From the NCBI GenBank assembly GCA_021404985.1, contig QWHP01000005.1, forward strand, positions 1 through 19,220: a DNA stretch of 19,220 nucleotides, in the 5' to 3' direction. The notes under the pieces are model-generated. The model had not been told where the DNA came from, searched no databases, and was given only the letters and a program-made list of their open reading frames with translations. Below, in pieces: positions 1 to 7,570 of the stretch. The DNA is from Actinobacteria bacterium ATB1 (lineage in GTDB: Bacteria > Actinomycetota > Acidimicrobiia > UBA2766). Position 1 is the stretch's first letter. Every line of letters begins with the position of its first letter. Both the position numbers and the translations under genes were made by a program.

Positions 1-723
1 GCGTGGGACGTCGCCGTCGACGATCTCGACGCGACGCGGGCTGCCGGTGTCGTCGTAGCCACCCAGGAGACGGGCGACTGCCTCCGGAGGCCGGGCGGTG
101 GCGGACAGCCCGATACGCTGGAACGGACCTGCGAGGGCCTCGACGCGTTCGAGGCTGAGCGCGAGGTGAGTCCCCCGTTTCGTCTGCGCGATCGAGTGGA
201 TCTCGTCGACGATCACCCATTCGACGGTCCGAAGGACATCGCGTGCCTTCGGCGCGGTGAGCATCAAGTAGAGGGACTCGGGCGTGGTGATCAACACGTC
301 GGGCGGCCGGCGAAGGATCGAAGCCCGCGTCGACGACGACGTGTCACCCGTGCGAACGCCTATTCGGACCTCCGTCAAGTCGGTCCCGTCGAGGCCTGCC
401 GCAAGCCTGATCCCCTCGAGGGGGGCTCTCAGGTTCCGTTCGATGTCGTAGTTGAGGGCCTTCAGAGGTGAGATGTAGAGCAGCCGGACTCCGCGGCTCA
501 GGTGCGGCCTCGGCGCCGTGAGGAGACGGTCGAGCGCCCAGAGGAACGAGGCGAGCGTCTTTCCCGAGCCGGTGGGCGCAAGGAGAAGGGCGTGAGTCCC
601 GGAGGAGATGGCGTCCCAACCCCCGTCCTGGATGGGGGTCGGCTCGCCGAAAGTCTCTGAGAACCAGCGCTGCACATGCGGGTGGAACCGCTTCGTGCCG
701 GGAGCGGGCGTGGTCTGCGTCAT
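1..723 (-). CDS. lhr: Lhr-type DEAD/DEAH-box helicase, N-terminal part (cut by window edge)
   Basis: Large ATP-dependent superfamily 2 helicase of the Lhr family, which acts on DNA or RNA:DNA hybrids in the cytoplasm, probably in repair. Only the first 241 codons are present; the reading frame is open to base 1. Visible motifs: a Q-motif-like PTPIQDGGW around residue 29, Walker A APTGSGKT (49-56), motif Ia SPLKALNYD (85-93), TTPESL (146-151), the DEIH box (173-176) and LSATA (206-210). The spacing and the DEIH variant fit Lhr rather than RecQ or RecG. Start is ATG at 723, with GGAAG just upstream. It is divergent from transaldolase, with 58 bp between the starts. Full-length Lhr proteins are usually about 1,500 residues, so most of the gene lies outside the window. 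The symbol is a family assignment. Confidence 0.9.
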   Translation of the reverse strand, partial: MTQTTPAPGTKRFHPHVQRWFSETFGEPTPIQDGGWDAISSGTHALLLAPTGSGKTLASFLWALDRLLTAPRPHLSRGVRLLYISPLKALNYDIERNLRAPLEGIRLAAGLDGTDLTEVRIGVRTGDTSSSTRASILRRPPDVLITTPESLYLMLTAPKARDVLRTVEWVIVDEIHSIAQTKRGTHLALSLERVEALAGPFQRIGLSATARPPEAVARLLGGYDDTGSPRRVEIVDGDVPR

Positions 724-749
724 CCGACTTCCCAACCTAATAGAGGCCC

Positions 750-755
750 TATGCT
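750..755 (+). promoter_or_regulatory. Candidate -10 box for transaldolase
   Basis: TATGCT fits the TAnnnT pattern and lies 26 nt before the ATG at 782. This leaves room for a short leader carrying the GGAGAGGAGAAG ribosome-binding region. No good -35 is visible. The call rests on position and pattern only. Confidence 0.4.
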
Positions 756-781
756 CCAGGCGGGTCGGAGAGGAGAAGCAG

Positions 782-1891
782 ATGTCGAACGCCCTCGAGT
801 CGTTGTTCCCCCTCGGGACGAGTGTCTGGTACGACAACATCAGCCGGGAACTGCTCACGAACGGCGGCTTGGAGGCCCTGGTGCGAGAGCGGGCAGTCAG
901 AGGGGTGACGTCGAATCCGACGATCTTCGACAAGGCGCTCAGCGGGTCCGAGCACTACGACGACCAGATCCGGACGTCGGCCGCGGACGATCCGGAGGCG
1001 ATCTTCTTCGAGCTTGCGATCTCGGACATCCAGAGTGCCTGCGACGTCCTGCGTCCCGTGCACAAGGCAGGTGGGAGCTGCGGGGACGGCTACGTCAGCA
1101 TGGAAGTCTCGCCACGTCTCGCCCGGGACACGACGGCCACGATCAGGCAGGCGGCCGAGCTGCACGGCCGCATCGGGCGGCCGAACCTCTACATCAAGAT
1201 CCCCGGGACGGTCGAGGGACTCCCGGCGATCGAGGAGTCGATCGCAAGCGGTATCAGCGTGAACGTCACGCTCCTCTTCGCCGTCGAGCGGCACATGGAC
1301 GCGGCCGAGGCCTACGTCGCGGGACTGGAGCGGGCACTCGACGAGGGGCGTGACATCGGAGCGATCTCGTCGGTGGCGTCCTTCTTCGTCTCGCGGGTGG
1401 ACACGCTCGTCGACCGCCTCCTCGAGGAGATCGGGACCGAGCAGGCCCTCTCGTTGCGCGGCAAGGCGGCGGTGGCCAACGCGAAGCTGGCGTTCGACGC
1501 CTTCCGTCGGAAGTTCAGGGGCGAGAGGTGGGCGGCACTTGCCGCGCGGGGAGCGAACCTTCAGCGGCCGCTCTGGGCCAGCACGAGCACGAAGAACCCG
1601 GACTACGAGGACACCCTCTACGTCAAGAACCTCGTCGGTCCCCACACCGTGAACACGATGCCGCAGGTGACGATCGACGCCATGGCAGACCACGGCGAGG
1701 TGCCAGGCCCCACCCTCACGCAGGGACTGGACGAGGCGAAGCAGGTAATGGACGACCTCGCGTCGCTCGGTATCGACATGCGAGCGGTCTGCGACCAGCT
1801 TGAACAGGAGGGTGTGAAGGCCTTCGCCGACAGTTGGGAGCAGCTCCTCACCACCGTCGCCGAGCGCCGCCGCACCCTCGTCCCCGCCTGA
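782..1891 (+). CDS. tal: Transaldolase
   Basis: Transaldolase of the non-oxidative pentose phosphate pathway. It moves a dihydroxyacetone unit from sedoheptulose-7-phosphate to glyceraldehyde-3-phosphate through a Schiff base. The 369-residue length fits the actinobacterial subgroup. Visible landmarks: SVWYDNISRELL (14-25), GVTSNPTIFDKAL (41-53), the Schiff-base lysine K139 in LYIKIPGT (137-143), NVTLLF (161-166), SVASFFVSRVD (197-207) and KNPDYEDTLYVKNLVGP (271-287). The frame is open upstream to 608, but ATG 782 is preferred because an AGGAGAAG ribosome-binding site precedes it and homology begins there. Usual partners (transketolase, zwf) are not adjacent, so it appears to be a single-gene unit divergent from the helicase. 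Confidence 0.96.
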   Translation: MSNALESLFPLGTSVWYDNISRELLTNGGLEALVRERAVRGVTSNPTIFDKALSGSEHYDDQIRTSAADDPEAIFFELAISDIQSACDVLRPVHKAGGSCGDGYVSMEVSPRLARDTTATIRQAAELHGRIGRPNLYIKIPGTVEGLPAIEESIASGISVNVTLLFAVERHMDAAEAYVAGLERALDEGRDIGAISSVASFFVSRVDTLVDRLLEEIGTEQALSLRGKAAVANAKLAFDAFRRKFRGERWAALAARGANLQRPLWASTSTKNPDYEDTLYVKNLVGPHTVNTMPQVTIDAMADHGEVPGPTLTQGLDEAKQVMDDLASLGIDMRAVCDQLEQEGVKAFADSWEQLLTTVAERRRTLVPA

Positions 1892-1939
1892 CTCGCGCGG
1901 TACACGTCCCCCGCTTTGCGATGCTGAGAGGATCTACGG

Positions 1940-2257
1940 CTACGACGTCGTGCTGCCTTCCGGTGTGGGTTCGTTCGCGCGTCGCCCTGCCAGAGCTGCG
2001 CGAACCACCAGGGCAACGACCACGACGACCGCGATGATGACCAGAGTCCGCAGCCGAAAGACACGCCGTGCCCCGCGCCGCATGCCGGCTTGGACTTCGA
2101 CGACCTGGCTCACGAGGTCCGAGGCTCCACGGATGCGACGTGAGACCTCCTCACTTCTCTCGGCGAGAGCGTTCATGTAGGAGCTCCACTCCTCGAGGGA
2201 GTGGGGCAGCCGGGCGTCCGTGCTCCCGGTCTGTCCACGGGACCTGGTTCTCACCAT
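1940..2257 (-). CDS. Small single-pass membrane protein of unknown function
   Basis: Not recognised as a named family. The 105-residue protein has an N-terminal charged, helix-prone region of about 60 residues (EEWSSYMNALAERSEEVSRRI) and an arginine-rich stretch (GMRRGARRVFRLR). These are followed by one hydrophobic segment (LVIIAVVVVVALVV) and a short polar tail ending in GSTTS. By the positive-inside rule the N-terminal helical part should be cytoplasmic. ATG 2257 is chosen because GAGG sits 5 nt upstream; an in-frame GTG two codons earlier would overlap that site. It lies 42 bp downstream of the histidine kinase on the same strand and may be co-transcribed, though a TAAGAT box suggests its own promoter. 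It is convergent with transaldolase. Confidence 0.65.
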   Translation of the reverse strand: MVRTRSRGQTGSTDARLPHSLEEWSSYMNALAERSEEVSRRIRGASDLVSQVVEVQAGMRRGARRVFRLRTLVIIAVVVVVALVVRAALAGRRANEPTPEGSTTS

Positions 2258-2285
2258 GTGCACCTCGATTGCTGCCAGGAGGGCA

Positions 2286-2291
2286 ATCTTA
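2286..2291 (-). promoter_or_regulatory. Candidate -10 box for the small membrane protein
   Basis: Read on the minus strand, TAAGAT lies 28 nt before the ATG at 2257, leaving a short leader with GAGG. It falls in the short gap after the histidine kinase stop. Pattern evidence only. Confidence 0.3.
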
Positions 2292-2299
2292 CGGGTCCC

Positions 2300-4381
2300 T
2301 CATCCATTCCGCTCACCGAGGCTGCGGTCGAGCGCCCCCAGGAGGTCGTCGCGCCGGAAGGGCTTGGGCAGGACCGGGTCGTCTCCGGAGAGCTCGGGCG
2401 GGACATGTCCCGAGATGTGCAGCGCAGCGATCTCCGGGCGCTCCTGCCTCAACCTCCGGACCAGGTCGAAACCCGACATCTCGGGCAAGACCACGTCACA
2501 CAGTACGAGGTGGATCACGCCGGAATACCCTCTCACGATCTCGATCGCGCCTTCGGGCGTCCTGGCCTCGAGTACGTCGTAACCCGCGCCACGGAGGATC
2601 CTCGACGTGGACTCGAGGACATCCTCCTCGTCGTCGACGAGGAGGATGGTTGCCTCCGAGAGAGATCCGGGAAGCCCGTTCGGCCCCGCCGCCGCGGGCT
2701 CGGGGTTGAGAGCGCCGACCGGGATCCCGACGGAGACGGTCGTGCCGGCGCCTTCGGCAGAGTCGATGCGGACCCAGCCGAAGAGCGACGTCGCGATCCC
2801 GTGCACGATCGACAGACCCAGTCCCGACCCCTCGTGCCTCCCCTTGGTCGTGTAGAAGGGATCGAAGGCGAGCTCGACCTGTTCGGGTGTCATGCCGACT
2901 CCGTCGTCCTCCACCTCGATCACGAGGTAGTCACCGGCGGCCCTGCCGGCCTCGGCACGATCCACCGGGATCGTCTCGGTTCGAACCCGGACGTCGACGT
3001 GCCCGTCCGGTCCCGCGGCGTCGACGGCGTTCGCAACGAGGTTGGACAGGATCTGTTGGAAGTCCCCGGGATCGGCAACGACGTCGGGGAGGCCGTCTTC
3101 AACTCTGACCGAGAACTTGACGTTCGCGGGAAGGGTGCTCTTCAGGAGCGTGACACTCTCTCGGACGACCGTCGCGGGATCGAGGGACCTGCGGTGGGGG
3201 GACCCTCCCTCGCGGCCCCCGAAGGTCAGAAGTCGCTTCGTGAGCTTTGCCGCGTCGGCGACCGTCTTGCGGATCACGCCGAGGTCACCGGCCGCCTTGT
3301 GGTCGTCACGGACGGCCGGTTCGAGGAACGTGGCGTAGTTGGAGATGATCGCGAGGAGGTTGTTGAAGTCGTGGGCGACCCCACCGGCGAGGAGCCCGAG
3401 GCTCTCGAGCCGCCGACCTCTCGCAAGGCGGGCCTCGAGCTCGCTCCTGTATGCGGCTTCCTCGAGCCTGGCGACCTCGGAGCTGCGTTGCTCGACTGCC
3501 GTGATGTCGAGCCCCGTCCCACGCATGGCGATCGGGCGACCATAGGGATCCCTTACGAGCTCGGACGTGAAGCGCAGCAGGCGTATCTCCCCGTCCGGGT
3601 GCAGTACGCGGAGCTGGACCTGAACTCCCGGGCGTTCCTCGGTCATGGAGCCGAGGAGATGGAAGAGGTAGTTGCGGTCGTCGGGGTGGTAACGCTGCGC
3701 GGTCTCCGCTGCCGTCACCGTCACCGGTTCGTCCCCGAAGCCGTACATCTGGGCCAGGCCGGCCGAGAGTTGTACGAGGCCGGTCCTGAAGTCGAAGACG
3801 AAGGTTCCCAGGCCGGCGAGGTCGATCGCCCGTTCGAGATCTCGCTGAGTGAGCGTCAGGTTCGTCTGCGTGTCCAGTCGTTTGCAGGCAGAGACGAGGA
3901 GGTTCAGAACGGTCCGGGCGAACTCGAGCGCTGAGCTGTCCCACAGCCCCGCCGTGGATGACCCGAGGAGGAGCAGCCTTGAGGACTCCCTCTCCCGGAT
4001 CTCGGCGAGCATGAGGACGGAGCTGAGGCCGGATCCCGCCAGGCGGGATCCGGCCTCTCCGGAGGCGGAGGATGTGTCGACTACGACCGAGACGCCGCTG
4101 GCCAGGACGTCCCTGTCGCTGCGCCAGAGAGCCTCCGCCAGCTCGAAGGTGTCGCCGCGGCTCGACGCAGACCATCCCCAGGAACGCCGCGGGTCGACCA
4201 TGCCGTCGGGACGGATCGAGACCATGGCTGCGGCATCGAGGTGGAGGGCAGCGCAGACGTCTGCCAGGGAGCGCCGGATGGCCGTGTCGCAGTCGAGCGG
4301 TTCGGACTGGACGAAACGTGAGGAGATCGTGCCGAGGTAACGTACGAGCCGATCCGGGTCAGCTTCCGGCTGGCGCGGCAT
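2300..4381 (-). CDS. Hybrid sensor histidine kinase (GAF-like, PAS, HisKA, HATPase, receiver)
   Basis: A 693-residue soluble kinase with no membrane segments, so it probably senses a cytoplasmic signal. Domains in order: a GAF-like sensor (about 10-165), PAS with a PAC tail (about 185-297), a coiled linker, HisKA with phosphoacceptor H337 in GGVAHDFNN, and HATPase_c. The HATPase has N-box NLVANAVDA 447-455, G1 DDGVGM 492-497, F-box FDPFYTTK 506-513 and G2 GSGLGL 518-523. A C-terminal receiver has acidic pocket D583/D584, phosphoacceptor D629 in LCDVVLPEMSG, S657 and K673 in LPKPF. The GGVAHDFNN and DPFYTTK signatures resemble CckA/NtrB-like hybrid kinases. The start codon lies inside the end of the response regulator gene (23-nt overlap), implying translational coupling. 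A perfect 33-bp palindrome encodes residues 109-119. Confidence 0.93.
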   Translation of the reverse strand: MPRQPEADPDRLVRYLGTISSRFVQSEPLDCDTAIRRSLADVCAALHLDAAAMVSIRPDGMVDPRRSWGWSASSRGDTFELAEALWRSDRDVLASGVSVVVDTSSASGEAGSRLAGSGLSSVLMLAEIRERESSRLLLLGSSTAGLWDSSALEFARTVLNLLVSACKRLDTQTNLTLTQRDLERAIDLAGLGTFVFDFRTGLVQLSAGLAQMYGFGDEPVTVTAAETAQRYHPDDRNYLFHLLGSMTEERPGVQVQLRVLHPDGEIRLLRFTSELVRDPYGRPIAMRGTGLDITAVEQRSSEVARLEEAAYRSELEARLARGRRLESLGLLAGGVAHDFNNLLAIISNYATFLEPAVRDDHKAAGDLGVIRKTVADAAKLTKRLLTFGGREGGSPHRRSLDPATVVRESVTLLKSTLPANVKFSVRVEDGLPDVVADPGDFQQILSNLVANAVDAAGPDGHVDVRVRTETIPVDRAEAGRAAGDYLVIEVEDDGVGMTPEQVELAFDPFYTTKGRHEGSGLGLSIVHGIATSLFGWVRIDSAEGAGTTVSVGIPVGALNPEPAAAGPNGLPGSLSEATILLVDDEEDVLESTSRILRGAGYDVLEARTPEGAIEIVRGYSGVIHLVLCDVVLPEMSGFDLVRRLRQERPEIAALHISGHVPPELSGDDPVLPKPFRRDDLLGALDRSLGERNG
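4025..4057. repeat. Perfect 33-bp palindrome inside the histidine kinase gene
   Basis: The left arm GAGGCCGGATCCCGCC (4025-4040) and right arm GGCGGGATCCGGCCTC (4042-4057) are exact reverse complements around a single A at 4041. The palindrome encodes the Gly/Ser/Ala-rich stretch EAGSRLAGSGL between predicted secondary structure elements of the sensor domain. Confidence 0.9.
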
Positions 4382-5051
4382 CCGATTCCGCCTCCGGCCG
4401 GCGCCGCACGAGCCCTTCCCGCGTGGCGATGGCCACTGCCTCGAGCTTCGAGTGGGCTCCGAGCTTGGGAAGGAGCCGCTGGATGTGGTTGCGTGCCGTG
4501 TTGAGGCTCACGTGGAGGGTGGCAGCGACCTCGCGTGTCGACATGCCCTCGGCGAGGAGCTCCAGCACCTCGCGTTCCCTCCGCGTCAGGGTCGAGCCCG
4601 GCGCGTTCTCGTTCTCGAGCTCTGACCGCAGCTCGGGGTCGATGAGGACCTCGCCCGCCGCAGCACGGCGGATCGCGTCGATGACGGTGTCCACGGACTC
4701 GGTCTTGGCGAGATGCCCGACACAGCCGGACCTGATTGCGTCACGGAGGGTGGAGCGGTCGGCGAGACCCGTGAGCATGAGGATACGGGCCCGGCCGTTC
4801 GACTCGTTGATGCGCGCTGTGACCTGCGCACCTGTCATGTCGGGAAGGAGCAGATCCATCAGGATGACGTCCGGTTTGGTCTCGCGGACGACACGCTCGG
4901 CCTCGGCGCCGTTCACGCAGGTTCCCACGACGCGAATGTCGGGACTGTCCGAGAGCAGCCGGACGAGGCTCTGCGTGAAGAGCACGTGGTCGTCGACGAC
5001 GAGGACGGAGATCGTCTCCGCTTCGGTCGAGGCCGAAGGGTCTGCGGTCAT
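4359..5051 (-). CDS. NarL/LuxR-family response regulator
   Basis: A 230-residue transcriptional regulator with an N-terminal receiver and a C-terminal LuxR-type HTH. Receiver landmarks: acidic pocket D20/D21 in VLVVDDHVLF, phosphoacceptor D66 in VILMDLLLPDMTG, T94 in LMLTG and K116 in LAKTE. The HTH spans about 154-215, with LTRREREVLELLAEG at its start and STREVAATLHVSLNTARNH as the helix-turn-helix. Start is ATG 5051, only 7 nt after a TAGGAT box, so a leaderless transcript is likely. An AGGA is also present 8 nt upstream, inside that box. It is the first gene of a coupled pair with the histidine kinase. The target genes cannot be read from the window. Confidence 0.95.
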   Translation of the reverse strand: MTADPSASTEAETISVLVVDDHVLFTQSLVRLLSDSPDIRVVGTCVNGAEAERVVRETKPDVILMDLLLPDMTGAQVTARINESNGRARILMLTGLADRSTLRDAIRSGCVGHLAKTESVDTVIDAIRRAAAGEVLIDPELRSELENENAPGSTLTRREREVLELLAEGMSTREVAATLHVSLNTARNHIQRLLPKLGAHSKLEAVAIATREGLVRRRPEAESDAAPAGS

Positions 5052-5058
5052 GGGCGCG

Positions 5059-5064
5059 ATCCTA
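5059..5064 (-). promoter_or_regulatory. Candidate leaderless -10 box for the response regulator
   Basis: Read on the minus strand, TAGGAT is followed by 7 nt and then the ATG at 5051. This TAnnnT-to-start distance puts the predicted transcription start at or next to the A of ATG. No -35 was recognised. Confidence 0.45.
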
Positions 5065-5103
5065 ATACTCCGACCCTCCGTGGCGACAGCGGCCCGCGGA
5101 GTG

Positions 5104-5982
5104 TCAATCTCCGGGTTCGGCGCCCCCTGCGCCCTGCGAGAACGCGGCGTCGGCAGCGAGACGCTCAGAGGTGCCGATGAGGTCCGCGAAGGCGGCGAAG
5201 TCGGTCATCGGCAGGTCCGTCGTGGCGCCGCGCGCGAAGATCGCGGTGTATGCCGTCCTGAGTGCCGCGGCGGCTGTGAAGAGCCCTGACAGAACGAATC
5301 CGACGCTGAAGAACCCCAGATCCGCCAGCTCCTCGAGGGAGAGGACGGGGGTGACGCCACCTTCGATGAGGTTGACGGCCAGGGGTCCGGGCAGTTCTCT
5401 GCCTATCAGGGCGAGGTCCTCCCTGCTTCGGGGTCCTTCGACGAAGAGGACGTCCGCACCGGCCTCCTTGTAGAGGCGGGCTCGCTCCAGGGCCTCGCCG
5501 ATGCCATGGGTGGCGAGCGCATCCGTGCGGGCGGTCACGAGGAGTCGGTCGGGCCCGCGGGCCGCGACGGCCGCACGGATCTTCGCCGCGTGCTCTTCGG
5601 CGTCGACGACGGACTTCCCGGCGAGGTGGCCACATCGCTTGGGCCACTCCTGGTCTTCGAGGATCACACCTGCTGCCCCCATCGCGACGAGCTCACGGAC
5701 GAGGCGTTGGACGTTGAGGACCCCGCCTCCCCCGGTGTCACCGTCCACGACGAGGGCGATGTCCACGGCGTTGCAGATCCGCCGTGCGACGTCGAGCATC
5801 TCGGACTGGGTGAGGATTCCTACATCGGGCTCTCCGAGGTGGGTGGCCGCCACTGCATACCCGGTCAGCACCGCCGCGGGGAACCCCACATCCCTGGCGA
5901 TGCGCGCCGAGAGGACGTCGTACACGCCGGGAACTGTGAGCACCCGGCCTTCCCTGACGAGCGGGTGGGGCCGGGTACTCAC
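5104..5982 (-). CDS. Isocitrate lyase/PEP mutase family C-C (or P-C) lyase
   Basis: A 292-residue alpha/beta-barrel enzyme of the isocitrate lyase/phosphoenolpyruvate mutase superfamily, which cleaves or forms bonds next to a 2-oxo-acid and uses Mg2+. Visible landmarks: VPGVYDVLSARIARDVGF (17-34), TGYAVAATHLGEPDVGILTQSEM (40-62), metal-site acids D80 and D82 in DGDTGGGG, E109 in LEDQEWPKRCGH, the lyase-type KRCGH loop with C117, and TARTDA (150-155). The KRCGH loop favours a lyase (methylisocitrate, dimethylmalate or oxaloacetate type) over a true PEP mutase, but substrate cannot be read from sequence. Start is GTG 5982, with AAGAAGG upstream and only 3 bp from the preceding gene's stop, so it belongs to that operon. 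Confidence 0.9.
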   Translation of the reverse strand: MSTRPHPLVREGRVLTVPGVYDVLSARIARDVGFPAAVLTGYAVAATHLGEPDVGILTQSEMLDVARRICNAVDIALVVDGDTGGGGVLNVQRLVRELVAMGAAGVILEDQEWPKRCGHLAGKSVVDAEEHAAKIRAAVAARGPDRLLVTARTDALATHGIGEALERARLYKEAGADVLFVEGPRSREDLALIGRELPGPLAVNLIEGGVTPVLSLEELADLGFFSVGFVLSGLFTAAAALRTAYTAIFARGATTDLPMTDFAAFADLIGTSERLAADAAFSQGAGGAEPGD

Positions 5983-5985
5983 CGG

Positions 5986-7092
5986 TCAGACCTTCTTGCC
6001 CTTGGGCTTGTGGCGCCAGTAGAGGAAGGTCCCCACACCGAGGATCACCTGGGGGAAGAGGCTGCAGGCGCGCCAGACCAGGTCGGCTGCGAGCGCAATC
6101 TCGTTCGAGACGCCGTAGGAGTCGAGGAGGGCCACCAAGGCTGCGTCGACGGTTCCGAGCCCACCGGGCGTGACGGGAATGAAGGAAGCGAGCCGGGCGA
6201 AGACGAAGGCCGCGAAAGCTTCGGCGAGGCTGATGCCGTCGCTCCCCGTCGCACCCAAGCCGACCAGGGCGAAGAACAGGATGGAGAACTGGGCGATCTG
6301 CTGCAACACGCTCGTCCCCGTGATGCGCAGCCAGTGTGCGTCGACCACGTCCACGGTCGAGGTGCGGAACCGCACGAGTCCCTCGTCGAAGTCGGGCTCG
6401 ACATCCTTGTGGATCAGGCCCGCCGACCATGTCGCAGCCCGGTCTCCCGCCCGGCCGAGCTTGCGGGCAGTGTCCTCACTGCGCAGTACGAGCCAGAAGA
6501 GGAAGACCATGACCCCGATGCCTGCGATGCCCAACGCCGTGATCCAGAGGGAATGGCCGGTCGCCTGGCCCGTGACGAGCAGGGCGAGGAGCGCGAGTAC
6601 GGGCAGGCCGAGCGTCACGAACAGGTTCCACACGCTCGTGATTCCGATCGCCGCCGTGGTCGGGCCCGGCCCCAACCCGTATCCGGCGAGCATGGCGTAC
6701 TGCACGCCGAGCCCGAACGCGCCCCCGAGCGGGATCGTGTTGCTGATCATGAACGACGTCTGGCGGACGACGAAGGCCGGACCGTAGTGGAGTCCGGGCA
6801 GTGCCGCCTGATAGGGGAGGACGTACACGAACACGTTGACGATCGTCGCGATGCCGAGGAGGAGGAGCGAGACGACGGACATCTTCTGGATCGCGTCCCA
6901 GGCGTCCGAGTAGCTGGCGAACTTCGGGAAGATCCCGAGGAACACGACCACGAGGATGGCGAGCGTGACGAGGGTCGCGACGACCTGTCTGGCGCGGCTG
7001 GGTGTCTGGGGGTGGACCTCCGCCGTGGTGCCGGTTTCGTCCGTCGCCGTGCCGGTTTGGTCCGTCGCCGTGTCGGGAGGTGTCTCGCTCAT
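5986..7092 (-). CDS. Multi-spanning membrane protein, LPG-synthase-TM / YbhN-like (UPF0104) family
   Basis: A 368-residue integral membrane protein with about eight hydrophobic segments (for example 37-56, 73-93, 150-173, 183-203, 262-281, 288-306 and 340-358). The family signature FIPVTPGGLGTVDAALV (304-320) and the upstream SNTIPLGGAFGLG (117-129) are the conserved motifs of the lysylphosphatidylglycerol synthase transmembrane region and flippase-like proteins. There is no catalytic synthase domain, so a role in lipid or lipid-linked precursor handling is likely, with substrate unknown. The first 30 residues are a disordered Thr/Asp/Gly-rich tail encoded partly by a 21-bp tandem repeat. The ATG overlaps the lipoprotein stop as ATGA, and the enzyme gene follows after 3 bp, indicating an operon. 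Confidence 0.88.
   Translation of the reverse strand: MSETPPDTATDQTGTATDETGTTAEVHPQTPSRARQVVATLVTLAILVVVFLGIFPKFASYSDAWDAIQKMSVVSLLLLGIATIVNVFVYVLPYQAALPGLHYGPAFVVRQTSFMISNTIPLGGAFGLGVQYAMLAGYGLGPGPTTAAIGITSVWNLFVTLGLPVLALLALLVTGQATGHSLWITALGIAGIGVMVFLFWLVLRSEDTARKLGRAGDRAATWSAGLIHKDVEPDFDEGLVRFRTSTVDVVDAHWLRITGTSVLQQIAQFSILFFALVGLGATGSDGISLAEAFAAFVFARLASFIPVTPGGLGTVDAALVALLDSYGVSNEIALAADLVWRACSLFPQVILGVGTFLYWRHKPKGKKV
7031..7072. repeat. 21-bp tandem duplication, two copies
   Basis: Copies at 7031-7051 and 7052-7072 are identical except for one C/G difference at position 9. They encode the repeated TD(Q/E)TGT motif in the disordered N-terminal tail of the membrane protein. The unit length keeps the frame, so copy number could vary without breaking the gene. 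Confidence 0.9.
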
Positions 7093-7514
7093 CCGAAGGT
7101 GGCCGCCGTCACGCTGCCGTCGTCGATCTCGAAGTTGATCCTGTCGGGTTGGTAGTCCATCGTCACGGGGAACATCTCGTCGTCCTCACGGGTTATCCGC
7201 CACGGCCGGCCCTGGGACTCGGCGAGCGAGATGGCCTCATCCTTGTCGAGACCGACGTACTCCGCCACCACTGGGTCGCTCGGGGTGGATGTCGAGCCCG
7301 GTTCGGGGTCGGGCGTCTGGCTCGGTGGCGATTCCGCGGAATCGTCTTCGGGCACTGTGGTCTCCGTCACGCCGGGCTCGTCCTCCTGCTGTACGGCGTC
7401 CTGCTCCGGATCTCCGCAGCCGGAAACGACGATGAGGACGAGCGCGATCGCGACGAGGACCAACGGCCGAATTGGAAGTCGGGATGGCGGGCGGATGTGG
7501 CTGTGGGCACGCAC
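7089..7514 (-). CDS. Lipoprotein with a C-terminal I78 peptidase-inhibitor-like domain
   Basis: A 141-residue predicted lipoprotein. GTG 7514 gives a compact signal peptide: a basic N-region, the hydrophobic core LVLVAIALVLIVV, then lipobox VSGC with the acylated Cys at 33. A longer frame reaches ATG 7565, but TATCCT placed 6 nt before the GTG supports the shorter, leaderless start. Residues 34-80 form an acidic Pro/Ser/Thr linker. The C-terminal part (about 86-141: YVGLDKDEAISLAESQG, then VTMDYQPDRINFEIDDG) resembles the small I78 family, whose signature is TxDYxxxRxN. The inhibitor assignment is recalled family resemblance, not proof of activity. The stop overlaps the next gene's start (ATGA), so it leads that operon. 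Confidence 0.78.
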   Translation of the reverse strand: MRAHSHIRPPSRLPIRPLVLVAIALVLIVVSGCGDPEQDAVQQEDEPGVTETTVPEDDSAESPPSQTPDPEPGSTSTPSDPVVAEYVGLDKDEAISLAESQGRPWRITREDDEMFPVTMDYQPDRINFEIDDGSVTAATFG

Positions 7515-7520
7515 CGACGC

Positions 7521-7526
7521 AGGATA
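7521..7526 (-). promoter_or_regulatory. Candidate leaderless -10 box for the lipoprotein operon
   Basis: On the minus strand, TATCCT is followed by GCGTCG and then GTG 7514. The 6-nt gap matches a leaderless start and decides between the two possible start codons. Confidence 0.45.
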
Positions 7527-7570
7527 CCGCCGCCGGCCCAGCGTCGCGGTCGAAGCCTCGGGCATCCCGC

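Noticed and set aside
608..781. N-terminal extension of transaldolase
   Set aside because: It overlaps the helicase gene, has no homology, and ATG 782 has a clear ribosome-binding site.
2201..3934. 577-codon open frame on the plus strand across the histidine kinase
   Set aside because: It is antisense to a gene with all kinase motifs in order; long shadow frames are expected in GC-rich DNA and this one has no family signature.
5506..7155. 549-codon plus-strand frame over the lyase and membrane protein genes
   Set aside because: Highly charged, low-complexity translation, antisense to two well-supported genes.
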